DNA from: Bradyrhizobium sp. S69
Lineage (GTDB): Bacteria > Pseudomonadota > Alphaproteobacteria > Rhizobiales > Xanthobacteraceae
Length of the DNA: 42,809 nt
Direction: 5' to 3'
NCBI RefSeq assembly: GCF_009766005.1
Contig: NZ_LMUK01000050.1
Span: forward strand, 46,144 to 88,952
Notes under the pieces: generated by a model
What the model saw: the letters and a program-made list of their open reading frames with translations, nothing else
The model's database searches: none
Told to the model about the DNA's origin: nothing
Shown here: positions 32,917-40,903 of the stretch, piece by piece
Layout of the letters: every line of letters starts with the position of its first letter
Numbering within the stretch: the stretch's first letter is position 1
Made by a program: the position numbers and the translations under genes

Positions 32917-33342
32917 TCAAGTCTCTTCGTCGCCGCCGACGTCGCCGATGATGTCGGTGACGTCCTCGTCGCCTTCTTCCTCGTCGGCGATGAAGGTCGA
33001 ATCGTCGTCATCATCGTCTTCGATCGTGTCGTCGATCTCGATGTCGTCTTCCGATTCGGGAACGACGGCTTTCACCTTGCCCGAATTCTCCTCGGCGTCG
33101 GCTTCCTCGAGCGGGACCAATTCTTCGGCCTCGGCGGGCTCCGGCGTGGCTTCCGCGGAGGCGGCAGCGGATGCAGCCGCGGCGCGAGCGGCGGCATCGG
33201 CACGGGTACGCGGCGGCGGAATCGGCGCAATCGGCACCACTTCGCCGGTATAAGGTGAGATCACCGGGCTCTTGTTGAGGTCGTAAAATTTCTTACCCGT
33301 AGTCGGGCAAATGCGTTTGGTTCCGAGATCGGATTTGGCCAC
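32917..33342 (-). CDS. FYDLN acid domain protein (TIGR02300 type)
   Basis: A 141-residue alphaproteobacterial protein of unknown function. The N-terminus has the family hallmark LGTKRICPTTGKKFYDLNKSPVISPYTGE; the middle is Ala/Pro-rich; the last third is extremely acidic, with runs of Asp and Glu (for example EDDDDDDSTF). The start is GTG 33342 (VAKSDLGTKR), with AGGA 8 bases upstream; longer frames to 33594 are spurious. It is divergent from aroA. Confidence 0.92.
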   Translation of the reverse strand: MAKSDLGTKRICPTTGKKFYDLNKSPVISPYTGEVVPIAPIPPPRTRADAAARAAAASAAASAEATPEPAEAEELVPLEEADAEENSGKVKAVVPESEDDIEIDDTIEDDDDDDSTFIADEEEGDEDVTDIIGDVGGDEET

Positions 33343-33498
33343 GTGTGGAATCCTGGGGATTTCTGAAAAACGGTGCTTCACTTGGCTAGTTGACGCGCCG
33401 GTGTCAATAGCTTTGCGGGATACCGACAGCCGCGTGACGCGACGCGGCCCATATGATACCTGCCGGCGACACCTGCCGTCGGCGCAGAGGACACAATC

Positions 33499-34836
33499 TT
33501 GACTCATTCCGCCCACCCAACGCCGCTTGAGGCCCGTTCCAGCGGTCCTTTGTCCGGAAAAGCCCGGGTACCGGGCGACAAGTCGATTTCGCACCGCGCC
33601 CTGATCCTGGGCGCGCTGGCGGTCGGCGAAACCCGGATTTCGGGCCTGCTTGAGGGCGAGGATGTCCTCAATACGGCCAAGGCGATGCGGGCGCTCGGCG
33701 CCAAGGTCGAGCGGACCGGCGATTTCGCCTGGTCGGTCCGTGGTGTGGGGGTTGCCGGGTTCGCGCAGCCCGAAATGCCGCTTGATTTCGGCAATTCGGG
33801 CACCGGCTGCCGGCTGGTGATGGGGGCGGTCGCGGGTTGCCCGATCACGGCGGTATTTGATGGCGACGCCTCGCTGCGGAGCCGGCCGATGCGGCGGATC
33901 CTAGATCCGCTGGAGTTGATGGGGGCGCGAACCGGCGCCAGCGGCGAAGGCGGACGCCTGCCGCTGACCTTGCACGGTGCGCGCGATCCGCTGCCGATCC
34001 TGTACCGCACCCCGGTGGCGTCCGCGCAGATCAAATCCGCGGTGTTGCTGGCGGGCCTCGCGGCCCCCGGGGTCACCACCGTGATCGAGACCGAAGCCAG
34101 CCGCGACCACACTGAACTGATGATGAAGCATTTTGGCGCCCAGATCGTCTCGGCCTCCGAAGGCGTCCATGGACGCAAGATCGCGCTCACCGGTCAGCCC
34201 GAATTGCATGGCGCCGAAGTGGTGGTGCCGGCCGATCCGTCGTCGGCGGCGTTCCCGGTCGTCGCCGCCCTGATCGTGGAAGGCTCCGACATCGTGCTGT
34301 CCGACGTCATGACCAACCCGCTGCGCACCGGGCTGTTGACGACGCTGCGCGAGATGGGCGCCTCGATCGAGGAAAGCCATGTCCGAGGCGATGCCGGTGA
34401 GCCGATGGCGCAGTTGCGGGTACGCGCCTCGAAATTGCGCGGCGTCGAGGTGCCGCCGGAACGGGCGCCGTCGATGATCGACGAATATCTGGTGCTGGCG
34501 GTGGCGGCAGGCTTTGCCGAAGGCACCACCATCATGCGCGGTTTGCAGGAATTGCGGGTCAAGGAATCCGACCGGCTCGAAGCCACCGCCGCCATGCTGC
34601 GGGTCAACGGCGTCAAGGTCGAGATTTCAGGCAACGACCTGATCGTCGAAGGCAAGGGTCATGTTCCCGGCGGCGGCCTGGTCGCGACCCATATGGACCA
34701 CCGCATCGCGATGTCGGCGCTGGTGATGGGACTGGCGTCCGACAAACCGGTGAAGGTCGACGATACCGCCTTCATCGCCACCAGCTTTCCGGATTTCATC
34801 CCGATGATGCGCGGTCTTGGCGCGGAGTTTTCATGA
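33499..34836 (+). CDS. aroA: 3-phosphoshikimate 1-carboxyvinyltransferase (EPSP synthase, class II-like)
   Basis: Sixth shikimate-pathway enzyme, joining phosphoenolpyruvate to shikimate-3-phosphate on the way to chorismate. The 445-residue protein has VPGDKSISHRALILGAL with Lys28, DFGNSGTGCRLVMG, LRSRPM, PADPSSAAFPVVAAL and RVKESDRLEA, the usual binding motifs, in the class II arrangement. The residue aligned with Ala100 of the Agrobacterium CP4 enzyme is Gly101, as in ordinary enzymes. Start is TTG 33499, preceded by GAGGA. In relatives cmk follows directly; here a two-gene module intervenes. Confidence 0.97.
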   Translation: MTHSAHPTPLEARSSGPLSGKARVPGDKSISHRALILGALAVGETRISGLLEGEDVLNTAKAMRALGAKVERTGDFAWSVRGVGVAGFAQPEMPLDFGNSGTGCRLVMGAVAGCPITAVFDGDASLRSRPMRRILDPLELMGARTGASGEGGRLPLTLHGARDPLPILYRTPVASAQIKSAVLLAGLAAPGVTTVIETEASRDHTELMMKHFGAQIVSASEGVHGRKIALTGQPELHGAEVVVPADPSSAAFPVVAALIVEGSDIVLSDVMTNPLRTGLLTTLREMGASIEESHVRGDAGEPMAQLRVRASKLRGVEVPPERAPSMIDEYLVLAVAAGFAEGTTIMRGLQELRVKESDRLEATAAMLRVNGVKVEISGNDLIVEGKGHVPGGGLVATHMDHRIAMSALVMGLASDKPVKVDDTAFIATSFPDFIPMMRGLGAEFS

Positions 34837-34846
34837 GACGGGCTCG

Positions 34847-35452
34847 ATGAGTGCAGCTTTCGGCCGCGACGCGCTGCTCGACGCCTTTGACAGGATTGGG
34901 CGGGCGGCTGCGCAGGCCGGAGCCAAGTTGCAGATCGCGGTTTATGGCGGCTCGGCGCTGATGCTCGCAAGCAATTTCCGGTTTGCCACTGAAGACGTCG
35001 ACGTGTCGGAACTCGAACGGCCGCTGCCCAATTGGCTGGCAGCGGTGGTACGTGAAATCTCCGAGGAAAATCGCTGGCACGAAGATTGGCTCAATGACGG
35101 GGTCGCGTTTCACCTCAGCGCGCTTGCCGATCGTGCGCCCGACCATCTTGAATTTGGGACGTTTCCGCGCGATGGCAGCCCGGCGGGGCTTGTGGTTTCC
35201 GTCCCCTCGGCGGAATATTTGCTGGCGCTTAAATTGAAAGCATTTCGGATCATGGATCCGTTTCGCGGCGAAACCGAGCGGCTCGATATACTCAATCTGA
35301 TGCAGGTGACGGGTATCTCGACAGTGGAGGGCGCAATAGCCTTGCTTGGCCGATATTTTCCCGTGAGCGCGGCTTCTTCCGAGAAGCAGCGGTTTTTATT
35401 GGAAAACATGAATCGCCAGGGAGCGGCCGATGCGCCCAAATACCCTCGCTGA
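34847..35452 (+). CDS. Nucleotidyltransferase-like protein (DUF6036/AbiEii-type), possible toxin
   Basis: A 201-residue protein with a minimal nucleotidyltransferase fold: IAVYGGSALMLASNFRFATEDVDV has the Gly-Gly-Ser-Ala motif (34-37) and the metal-binding pair D50-x-D52, and further on EYLLALKLKAFRIMDPF...RLDILNLMQ carries the Lys and Asp pattern of AbiEii/DUF6036 proteins. Such proteins often act as toxins of toxin-antitoxin pairs, modifying nucleic acids; the role here is inferred. ATG 34847 starts 10 bases after the aroA stop. Its 3' end overlaps the next gene by 23 bases. The pair interrupts the usual aroA-cmk adjacency. Confidence 0.8.
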   Translation: MSAAFGRDALLDAFDRIGRAAAQAGAKLQIAVYGGSALMLASNFRFATEDVDVSELERPLPNWLAAVVREISEENRWHEDWLNDGVAFHLSALADRAPDHLEFGTFPRDGSPAGLVVSVPSAEYLLALKLKAFRIMDPFRGETERLDILNLMQVTGISTVEGAIALLGRYFPVSAASSEKQRFLLENMNRQGAADAPKYPR

Positions 35453-35837
35453 GGCGGTTGAAAATATTCAAGCCGGGGCCGCGCGAGATGTCATGCTTGC
35501 TGAGTTCGTCGATACTTTTGATCTGGCGAAAACCGACCAAGATCGCTACGCCTCGATTGAGGGCGAGCCAAATTTGACGGGAGATGACCGGCTTGACGCG
35601 CTGGTTGGCGCCATGGCCGAGTATCTGGCAAAGCAGCGGCGGCTGGGCCGCGTTCCGCCTTGGGTTTGCGATCCAGCCCGCCGCTTAGCCAGCCCGTGGT
35701 TCACAACGGCCGACCCGTCGGACGCGATGCGCGAATACCTTACCTTCAGTAGTCCCGCCGAATTCGCGTCCCGCAACATTTTCACTGAGGAACGGCCGCT
35801 GCGACGCGCCCGAGGCCCTTGGACAGAGAGAACCTAG
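35430..35837 (+). CDS. Small partner protein of the nucleotidyltransferase-like gene
   Basis: A 135-residue protein I can only partly place. Residues 1-75 look helical (LAEAVENIQAGAARDVMLAEFVDTF). The C-terminal part has PPWVCDPARRLASPWF and FSSPAEFASRNIFTEERPLRRARG, a P-x-W, P-W-F, SP-x-x-F-x-x-R-x-I-F pattern that I have seen next to DUF6036-type nucleotidyltransferases. The 23-base overlap with the upstream gene indicates one unit. It could be the antitoxin or a substrate-recognition subunit. Its stop lies 5 bases before the chosen cmk start. Confidence 0.7.
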   Translation: MRPNTLAEAVENIQAGAARDVMLAEFVDTFDLAKTDQDRYASIEGEPNLTGDDRLDALVGAMAEYLAKQRRLGRVPPWVCDPARRLASPWFTTADPSDAMREYLTFSSPAEFASRNIFTEERPLRRARGPWTERT

Positions 35838-35842
35838 CGTAC

Positions 35843-36481
35843 ATGATCATCGCCATCGACGGGCCGGCGGCGTCCGGCAAGGGCACGCTCGCCAAGCGGC
35901 TCGCGCTTCATTACGGCCTTCGCCACCTCGATACCGGCGTGATCTACCGCGCCGTGGCCAAGGCGCTGCTGGATGCCGGCGCCGAATTGACCGATGAGGC
36001 CGCCGCGGTCACGGCCGCAATGGAACTCGACCCCGGAAAGTTCGGCGATCCGGCCTTAAAATCGCAAAAAGTGGGCGACGCCGCTTCGGTGGTCTCGGCC
36101 TTCCCGGGGGTGCGGGACGCTTTGGTGAGTTTTCAGCGGCAATTTGCCGCCCGCCCGCCGGGAGCCGTGCTCGACGGCCGCGATATCGGAACCGTGATCT
36201 GCCCGGACGCCGATGTGAAGATTTTCGTCATCGCCGACCCCAAAGTCCGCGCCCAGCGCCGCACCCTGGAAGCCAAGGGCCGGGGCGAGGACGCCGATGA
36301 GGCCGTGATCCTGGCCGATATCCTCAAACGCGACGAACGTGACCAGAATCGCGCCGCTGCCCCTTTAAAGGCAGCGCCGGATGCTCACTTGCTCGATAAC
36401 TCGCATTTGGATATAGAAGGCGGCGTCCGGGCCGCCATCGATATTATCGAGGCCGTCCGAGCGGGCCGGCAGCAGGTTTGA
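35843..36481 (+). CDS. cmk: Cytidylate kinase
   Basis: Phosphorylates CMP and dCMP to the diphosphates. The 212-residue protein starts MIIAIDGPAASGKGTLAKRLA with the P-loop GPAASGKGT, followed by HLDTGVIYRAVAKA, LDGRDIGTVICPDADVKIFV and RDERDQNRAAAPL, all typical of Cmk. I chose ATG 35843; a TTG at 35819 would add eight residues and overlap the upstream gene. It precedes rpsA, the common order. Confidence 0.96.
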   Translation: MIIAIDGPAASGKGTLAKRLALHYGLRHLDTGVIYRAVAKALLDAGAELTDEAAAVTAAMELDPGKFGDPALKSQKVGDAASVVSAFPGVRDALVSFQRQFAARPPGAVLDGRDIGTVICPDADVKIFVIADPKVRAQRRTLEAKGRGEDADEAVILADILKRDERDQNRAAAPLKAAPDAHLLDNSHLDIEGGVRAAIDIIEAVRAGRQQV

Positions 36482-36620
36482 GCCTCTGCCGTCATTGGAG
36501 GAAAGCCCGCTCCAGGTCTAGATCGTCGGTATCTCGAACTCGCTTTCTTGAGATCGATAAGCTTCAGGTCCCGGACAAAATCAACGTATCGAACGTGCAG
36601 GCATGCTGCCGGCCCGCTTT

Positions 36621-36667
36621 CGCGATTTTCCGTCGCGATGAGCGGTCGTTAGGGTTTGCGGAACCCT
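36621..36667 (+). promoter_or_regulatory. Two hairpins in the rpsA leader
   Basis: CGCGA/TCGCG (36621-36625 and 36633-36637) and AGGGTT/AACCCT (36651-36656 and 36662-36667) form consecutive short hairpins in the 249-base gap between cmk and rpsA, about 65 bases before the rpsA start. rpsA is autoregulated in other bacteria; a link to these hairpins is speculation. Confidence 0.35.
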
Positions 36668-36730
36668 GACACTTCACGCGCGATACGCCCTTAACCCGAA
36701 TGGCCGGCGATACCCGCATCTGGAGAACAA

Positions 36731-38431
36731 ATGGCTGCGACTGCTACTTCTTATAATCCTTCCCGCGACGATTTCGCCGCGATGCTCGACGAGTCCTTTG
36801 CCGGTGGCAACCTGCAGGAAAGCTCCGTCATCAAGGGCATCGTCGTTGCGATTGAAAAGGACATGGCCGTCATCGACGTCGGCCTGAAGACCGAAGGCCG
36901 TGTGGCGCTGCGTGAATTCAATGGGCCCGGCCGCGAAAGCGATCTCAAGGTTGGCGACGAAGTCGAGGTGTTCCTCGACCGCATCGAGAACGCGCTCGGC
37001 GAAGCGGTGCTGTCGCGCGACAAGGCGCGCCGCGAGGAAAGCTGGGGCAAGCTCGAGAAGGCCTTCAACAACAACGAGAAGGTTCACGGCGTCATCTTCA
37101 ACCAGGTCAAGGGTGGCTTCACCGTCGACCTCGACGGCGCGGTCGCCTTCCTGCCGCGCTCGCAGGTCGACATCCGTCCGATCCGCGACGTCGCTCCGCT
37201 GATGAACAATTCGCAGCCGTTCCAGATCCTCAAGATGGATCGCCGCCGCGGCAACATCGTGGTGTCGCGCCGGACCGTGCTGGAAGAGACCCGCGCCGAG
37301 CAGCGCCAGGAACTGGTGCAGAACCTCGAAGAGGGTCAGGTGATCGACGGCGTCGTCAAGAACATCACCGATTACGGTGCGTTCGTCGACCTCGGCGGCA
37401 TCGACGGCCTGCTGCACGTCACCGATATCGCCTGGCGCCGGGTCAATCACCCGACCGAAGTGCTCACCATCGGCCAGACCGTGAAGGTCAAGATCATCAA
37501 GATCAACCACGAGACCCACCGCATTTCGCTCGGCATGAAGCAGTTGCTGGACGATCCGTGGCAGGGCATCGAGGGCAAGTATCCGCTCAACGCGCGCTTC
37601 ACCGGCCGCGTCACCAACATCACCGACTACGGCGCGTTCGTCGAACTGGAGCCGGGCATCGAAGGCCTGATCCACGTCTCGGAGATGTCGTGGACCAAGA
37701 AGAACATGCACCCCGGCAAGATCGTTTCGACCTCGCAGGAAGTCGAAGTGCAGGTCTTGGAAGTCGATTCGGTCAAGCGCCGGATCTCGCTCGGTCTCAA
37801 GCAGACCATGCGCAATCCCTGGGAAGTGTTCATCGAGAAGTTCCCGGTCGGTTCGACCGTCGAGGGCGAGGTCAAGAACAAGACCGAGTTCGGGCTGTTC
37901 CTGGGTCTCGAAGGCGACGTCGACGGCATGGTCCATCTGTCCGACCTCGACTGGAAGCTTCCGGGCGAGCAGGTGATCGACAACTTCAAGAAGGGCGACA
38001 TGGTCAAGGCCGTGGTGCTCGACGTCGATGTCGAAAAGGAGCGCATCTCGCTCGGCGTCAAGCAGCTCGAAGGCGACCCGTTCGCCGAGCCGGGCGACGT
38101 CAAGAAGGGCGCGGTCGTGACCTGCGAAGTGCTCGAAGTGAAGGAAAGCGGCATCGAGGTTAAGATCTCGGGCACCGACTTCACCACCTTCATCAAGCGG
38201 TCCGAACTGGCGCGTGAGCGCTCCGATCAGCGCGCCGAGCGTTTCGCCGTCGGCGAAAAGGTCGATGCGCGGGTGATCCAGTTCGACAAGAAGGCCCGCA
38301 AGGTGCAGGTCTCGATCAAGGCGCTCGAAGTCGCCGAGGAAAAGGAAGCCATCGAGCAGTACGGGTCTTCGAACTCGGGTGCGACGCTGGGCGATATTCT
38401 CGGCACCGCGCTGAAGAACCGCGAGAAGTAA
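36731..38431 (+). CDS. rpsA: 30S ribosomal protein S1
   Basis: Binds mRNA to the small subunit and helps unfold leaders. The 566-residue protein has six S1 (OB-fold) repeats; repeats 3 to 6 are clearest, for example GVVKNITDYGAFVDLGGIDGLLHVTDIAW and GRVTNITDYGAFVELEPGIEGLIHVSEMSW. Codon use is strongly biased, as expected for a highly expressed gene. CTGGAG precedes the ATG at 36731. A strong terminator follows the stop. Confidence 0.98.
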   Translation: MAATATSYNPSRDDFAAMLDESFAGGNLQESSVIKGIVVAIEKDMAVIDVGLKTEGRVALREFNGPGRESDLKVGDEVEVFLDRIENALGEAVLSRDKARREESWGKLEKAFNNNEKVHGVIFNQVKGGFTVDLDGAVAFLPRSQVDIRPIRDVAPLMNNSQPFQILKMDRRRGNIVVSRRTVLEETRAEQRQELVQNLEEGQVIDGVVKNITDYGAFVDLGGIDGLLHVTDIAWRRVNHPTEVLTIGQTVKVKIIKINHETHRISLGMKQLLDDPWQGIEGKYPLNARFTGRVTNITDYGAFVELEPGIEGLIHVSEMSWTKKNMHPGKIVSTSQEVEVQVLEVDSVKRRISLGLKQTMRNPWEVFIEKFPVGSTVEGEVKNKTEFGLFLGLEGDVDGMVHLSDLDWKLPGEQVIDNFKKGDMVKAVVLDVDVEKERISLGVKQLEGDPFAEPGDVKKGAVVTCEVLEVKESGIEVKISGTDFTTFIKRSELARERSDQRAERFAVGEKVDARVIQFDKKARKVQVSIKALEVAEEKEAIEQYGSSNSGATLGDILGTALKNREK

Positions 38432-38459
38432 GCGTCCGCTTTCTTCGCGTAATCGATCA

Positions 38460-38487
38460 GGCCCCGGTTTCGACCGGGGCCTTTTTT
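38460..38487 (+). terminator. Intrinsic terminator of rpsA
   Basis: GGCCCCGG (38460-38467) pairs with CCGGGGCC (38474-38481) across TTTCGA and is followed by TTTTTT (38482-38487), 28 bases after the rpsA stop. Confidence 0.95.
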
Positions 38488-38668
38488 GTCGTCCCGACGC
38501 ACGAGGCTGTGAAGCCATCTCGGACGTCATCCTGAGGAGCGGCGTCTTCGCCGCGTCTCGAAGGATGGCCGCGAGTCCATGCGTTGCGGCCATCCTTCGA
38601 GGCTCGCAAGGGCTCGCACCTCAGGATGACGTCCAGAATAGTTTCACAGCCTCGTTCGCCGGGACGAC
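38488..38668. repeat. Nested palindromes: GTCATCCTGAGG repeat (copy 2) inside another palindrome
   Basis: The inner element 38523-38633 has ends GACGTCATCCTGAGG/CCTCAGGATGACGTC and a perfect 16-bp inner stem CTCGAAGGATGGCCGC/GCGGCCATCCTTCGAG. Around it lie outer arms GTCGTCCCG (38488-38496) / CGGGACGAC (38660-38668) and CGAGGCTGTGAA (38502-38513) / TTCACAGCCTCG (38643-38654). The inner element is homologous to 24462-24613. Confidence 0.85.
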
Positions 38669-38727
38669 GGCCTGCCGAGCCTTGTTTTCTTCAAATTGCA
38701 CTGCAATTGATGTAATCAGGTAATCCG

Positions 38728-38859
38728 ATGGTCAGCTTGCGAATGCAAAACGCGCGGATCGTTTCGGAAGAATTCCCAAAAGAACTTCCAAGAGACCTCC
38801 AAAAGAACTTGCAAGAGAACTTTCACGAAAGCTTCCAGGAGAACTTCGATGTCGCTTGA
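38728..38859 (+). CDS. Small tetrapeptide-repeat ORF overlapping the sppA start
   Basis: A 43-codon frame from ATG 38728 (weak AGG upstream) to TGA 38857-38859, overlapping the sppA start by 11 bases in another frame. After MVSLRMQNARIVS it encodes seven degenerate four-residue units: EEFP, KELP, RDLQ, KNLQ, ENFH, ESFQ, ENFD, a pattern of charged-polar-Leu/Phe-Pro/Gln/His. The DNA repeats with a near 12-base period (AGAACTTCCAAG-like). If translated it would couple to sppA. No family recognised; it may instead be only a DNA or RNA repeat. Confidence 0.4.
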   Translation: MVSLRMQNARIVSEEFPKELPRDLQKNLQENFHESFQENFDVA

Positions 38860-39817
38860 TTCGGACGTGATCGTCGATCGCCGCAGGATACGCCGCAAGC
38901 TGACGTTCTGGCGCGTGGCGGCGGCATTGATCGCGATCGCGGCGATCGCAGGCGTCGGCATAATGGTGACGCCAGGCACGCGCGGGTCGCTGGCGGCCTC
39001 GGGCTCGATTGCCCGCGTCAATATCGAAGGCCTGATCCGCAGCGACCAGGACCGTGTCGAGGCGCTGGAGCGGCTGGCGGATTCGAACGCGCCGGCGGTC
39101 ATCGTGCATATCAATTCGCCGGGCGGCACCACCGCCGGCTCCGAGCAGTTATACGATGCGCTGACGCGGCTGAAGGCGAAGAAGCCGCTGGTCGTGGTCG
39201 TTGAAGGCTTGGCCGCGTCCGGCGGTTACATCACGGCCATCGCCGCCGATCACATCATTGCCCAGCAGACCTCGCTGGTCGGTTCGATCGGCGTGCTGTT
39301 TCAGTTTCCGAATTTTACCGATCTCTTGAAGACCGTCGGGGTCAAGGTCGAGGAGGTGAAGTCCTCGCCGCTGAAGGCAGCCCCCAACGGGTTCGAGCCG
39401 ACCAGTCCGGAAGCGCGCGCGGCGCTCGATGCGCTGGTGAAGGATTCCTACGCATGGTTTCGCGGATTGGTGAAAGAACGGCGCGGCATGGACGACCAAT
39501 TGCTCGACAAGGTCGCGGACGGACGGGTCTTCACCGGCCATCAGGCGGTCGATCTCAAACTGATCGATCAACTCGGCGACGAAAGAACCGCGGTGGCCTG
39601 GCTGGTGGCGCAGAAAGGCGTCAAGGCCGATCTGCCGGTGCGCGATTACAAGCTGGCACCACGCTTTGGCGACCTGACGTTTTTGCGGGCGGCGGCCTCG
39701 ATTACGCTCGACGCGCTCGGTTTCGGCGGCGTTGCGCGACAGCTCGAGCAAGCCGGCGTCGATCGCCTCGGCCTCGATGGCATGCTGGCATTGTGGCAAC
39801 CGGCCGGATCGAATTGA
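38849..39817 (+). CDS. sppA: Signal peptide peptidase SppA, short form
   Basis: Inner-membrane serine protease of the S49 family that degrades cleaved signal peptides, facing the periplasm. The 322-residue protein has one membrane anchor (about 21-41, WRVAAALIAIAAIAGVGIMV), INSPGGTTAGSEQLYDAL, the catalytic Ser124 in AASGGYI and the partner Lys176 in SSPLKAAPNGF, giving the Ser-Lys dyad. It has the single-domain length of about 320 residues, unlike the doubled E. coli form. AGGAG lies 6 bases before the ATG. A repeat-rich small ORF overlaps its start. Confidence 0.95.
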   Translation: MSLDSDVIVDRRRIRRKLTFWRVAAALIAIAAIAGVGIMVTPGTRGSLAASGSIARVNIEGLIRSDQDRVEALERLADSNAPAVIVHINSPGGTTAGSEQLYDALTRLKAKKPLVVVVEGLAASGGYITAIAADHIIAQQTSLVGSIGVLFQFPNFTDLLKTVGVKVEEVKSSPLKAAPNGFEPTSPEARAALDALVKDSYAWFRGLVKERRGMDDQLLDKVADGRVFTGHQAVDLKLIDQLGDERTAVAWLVAQKGVKADLPVRDYKLAPRFGDLTFLRAAASITLDALGFGGVARQLEQAGVDRLGLDGMLALWQPAGSN

Positions 39818-39997
39818 TCGGCGCAAGTCCGCCTTCGGCGCGCTTCCGAGCATCCTGCCGCGTTGCGGGGTGCTGTCACAATCCCGGATTGGAGCCTTTG
39901 TCACGCCTTTTCGCAGCATCCATATTTCATTTAGCGTCTTGACAGTTCAAGGCATTTTCACGGAAATGCATGTCAGCACTTTCCGGGCCCCACCTCG

Positions 39998-40303
39998 ATG
40001 ATCAAATCCGAACTCGTTCAACGCATCGCCGAGCACAACCCGCATCTCTACCAGCGGGATGTGGAGAACATCGTGAACGCGATTCTCGATGAGATCGTCG
40101 CGGCGTTGGCGCGCGGCGACCGGGTCGAACTGCGCGGTTTCGGCGCATTTTCGGTGAAGCATCGTCCGGCCCGCGCCGGACGCAATCCGCGCACCGGCGC
40201 GCATGTGCCGGTGGATCAGAAGAGCGTTCCGTTCTTCAAGACGGGCAAGGAAATGCGCGAACGGCTGAACCGGGATGACGGCGCGCCGGAAGCCGGCGCC
40301 TAA
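39998..40303 (+). CDS. ihfB: Integration host factor beta subunit
   Basis: Sequence-specific DNA-bending protein acting with IhfA in sigma-54 promoter activation, recombination and nucleoid structure. The 101 residues start MIKSELVQRIAEHNPHLYQRDVENIV, with the DNA-contacting arm GFGAFSVKHRPARAGRNPRTGAHV, and end KTGKEMRERLN plus a short acidic tail. Length fits. It lies 180 bases behind sppA; lapA follows about 107 bases later. Confidence 0.98.
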   Translation: MIKSELVQRIAEHNPHLYQRDVENIVNAILDEIVAALARGDRVELRGFGAFSVKHRPARAGRNPRTGAHVPVDQKSVPFFKTGKEMRERLNRDDGAPEAGA

Positions 40304-40410
40304 GCGTTCCAGGTCGTACATCTTCCGGTTGCAGGCGATTTCCGGTAGCAGGTGATGCCATGCCGCGGAACTCAAATTTCCGCCGATCTCTATCGATATG
40401 AGAGATGGTC

Positions 40411-40773
40411 ATGCGAAAATTCTTCAATACCGTGGTCGTCATTCTACTGGGCGCGATCTTCGTCGTGTTCGCGGTCGCCAATCGTCACCTGGTGACGGTA
40501 TCGTTCGACCCGTTCGGTTCCAGCGACCCGTTCTTTGATTTGCCTCCACTCCCGCTATTCGTGGTCATCATTGTCGCGGTGATTTCGGGCGTGCTCGCAG
40601 GCGGCCTCGCAACCTGGTTCCGGCAGCGCCGCTGGCGTCGCGCGGCGCGCCAGCATGAAGCCGATGCGCGGCAGGCGCGGGCGCAACTGGCCGATTTGCG
40701 CGCCGCCACCGCCACCACCGCCCAGCAGGGCAGCGTACCGCCCTTTCCGGCGTTGTCGCAGGGCGGTCGATAG
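40411..40773 (+). CDS. lapA: LapA-domain (DUF1049) inner-membrane protein
   Basis: A 120-residue protein with two membrane helices (MRKFFNTVVVILLGAIFVVFAVANRHLVTVSFDPF and LPLFVVIIVAVISGVLAGGLATWF) and a cytoplasmic coiled tail rich in Arg and Ala, the LapA/DUF1049 pattern. In E. coli LapA works with LapB in control of LPS synthesis. ATG 40411 is preferred over 40405 because GAGAG then has proper spacing. The position between ihfB and trpF is common in this group. Confidence 0.85.
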   Translation: MRKFFNTVVVILLGAIFVVFAVANRHLVTVSFDPFGSSDPFFDLPPLPLFVVIIVAVISGVLAGGLATWFRQRRWRRAARQHEADARQARAQLADLRAATATTAQQGSVPPFPALSQGGR

Positions 40774-40903
40774 AGCCCCGCCAATAGGGCCCCCGCCGGG
40801 CGAGACAAGCCGGGCGCGACGTTGTAGAAGGCGGCTAAATCGCCTTGGTTCTGTCATCCCGGGTTCACGGTTCGCCGTTCGCTCCCCAGCTCGTATTTCG
40901 AAC

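Noticed and set aside
33790..33820. AroA as a CP4-like naturally glyphosate-tolerant enzyme
   Set aside because: The residue aligned with CP4 Ala100 is Gly (G101), the ordinary form, so tolerance is not supported by the sequence.
36674..38593. A 639-codon open frame on the minus strand opposite rpsA
   Set aside because: It is the shadow of the strongly codon-biased rpsA gene; its protein has no recognisable domain, and S1 repeats are unambiguous on the plus strand. Similar long antisense frames opposite rpoN, trpB and the MFS gene were dropped for the same reason.
38766..38848. The 12-base repeats before sppA as a CRISPR array
   Set aside because: Units are degenerate, contiguous and without spacers; no cas genes are present.
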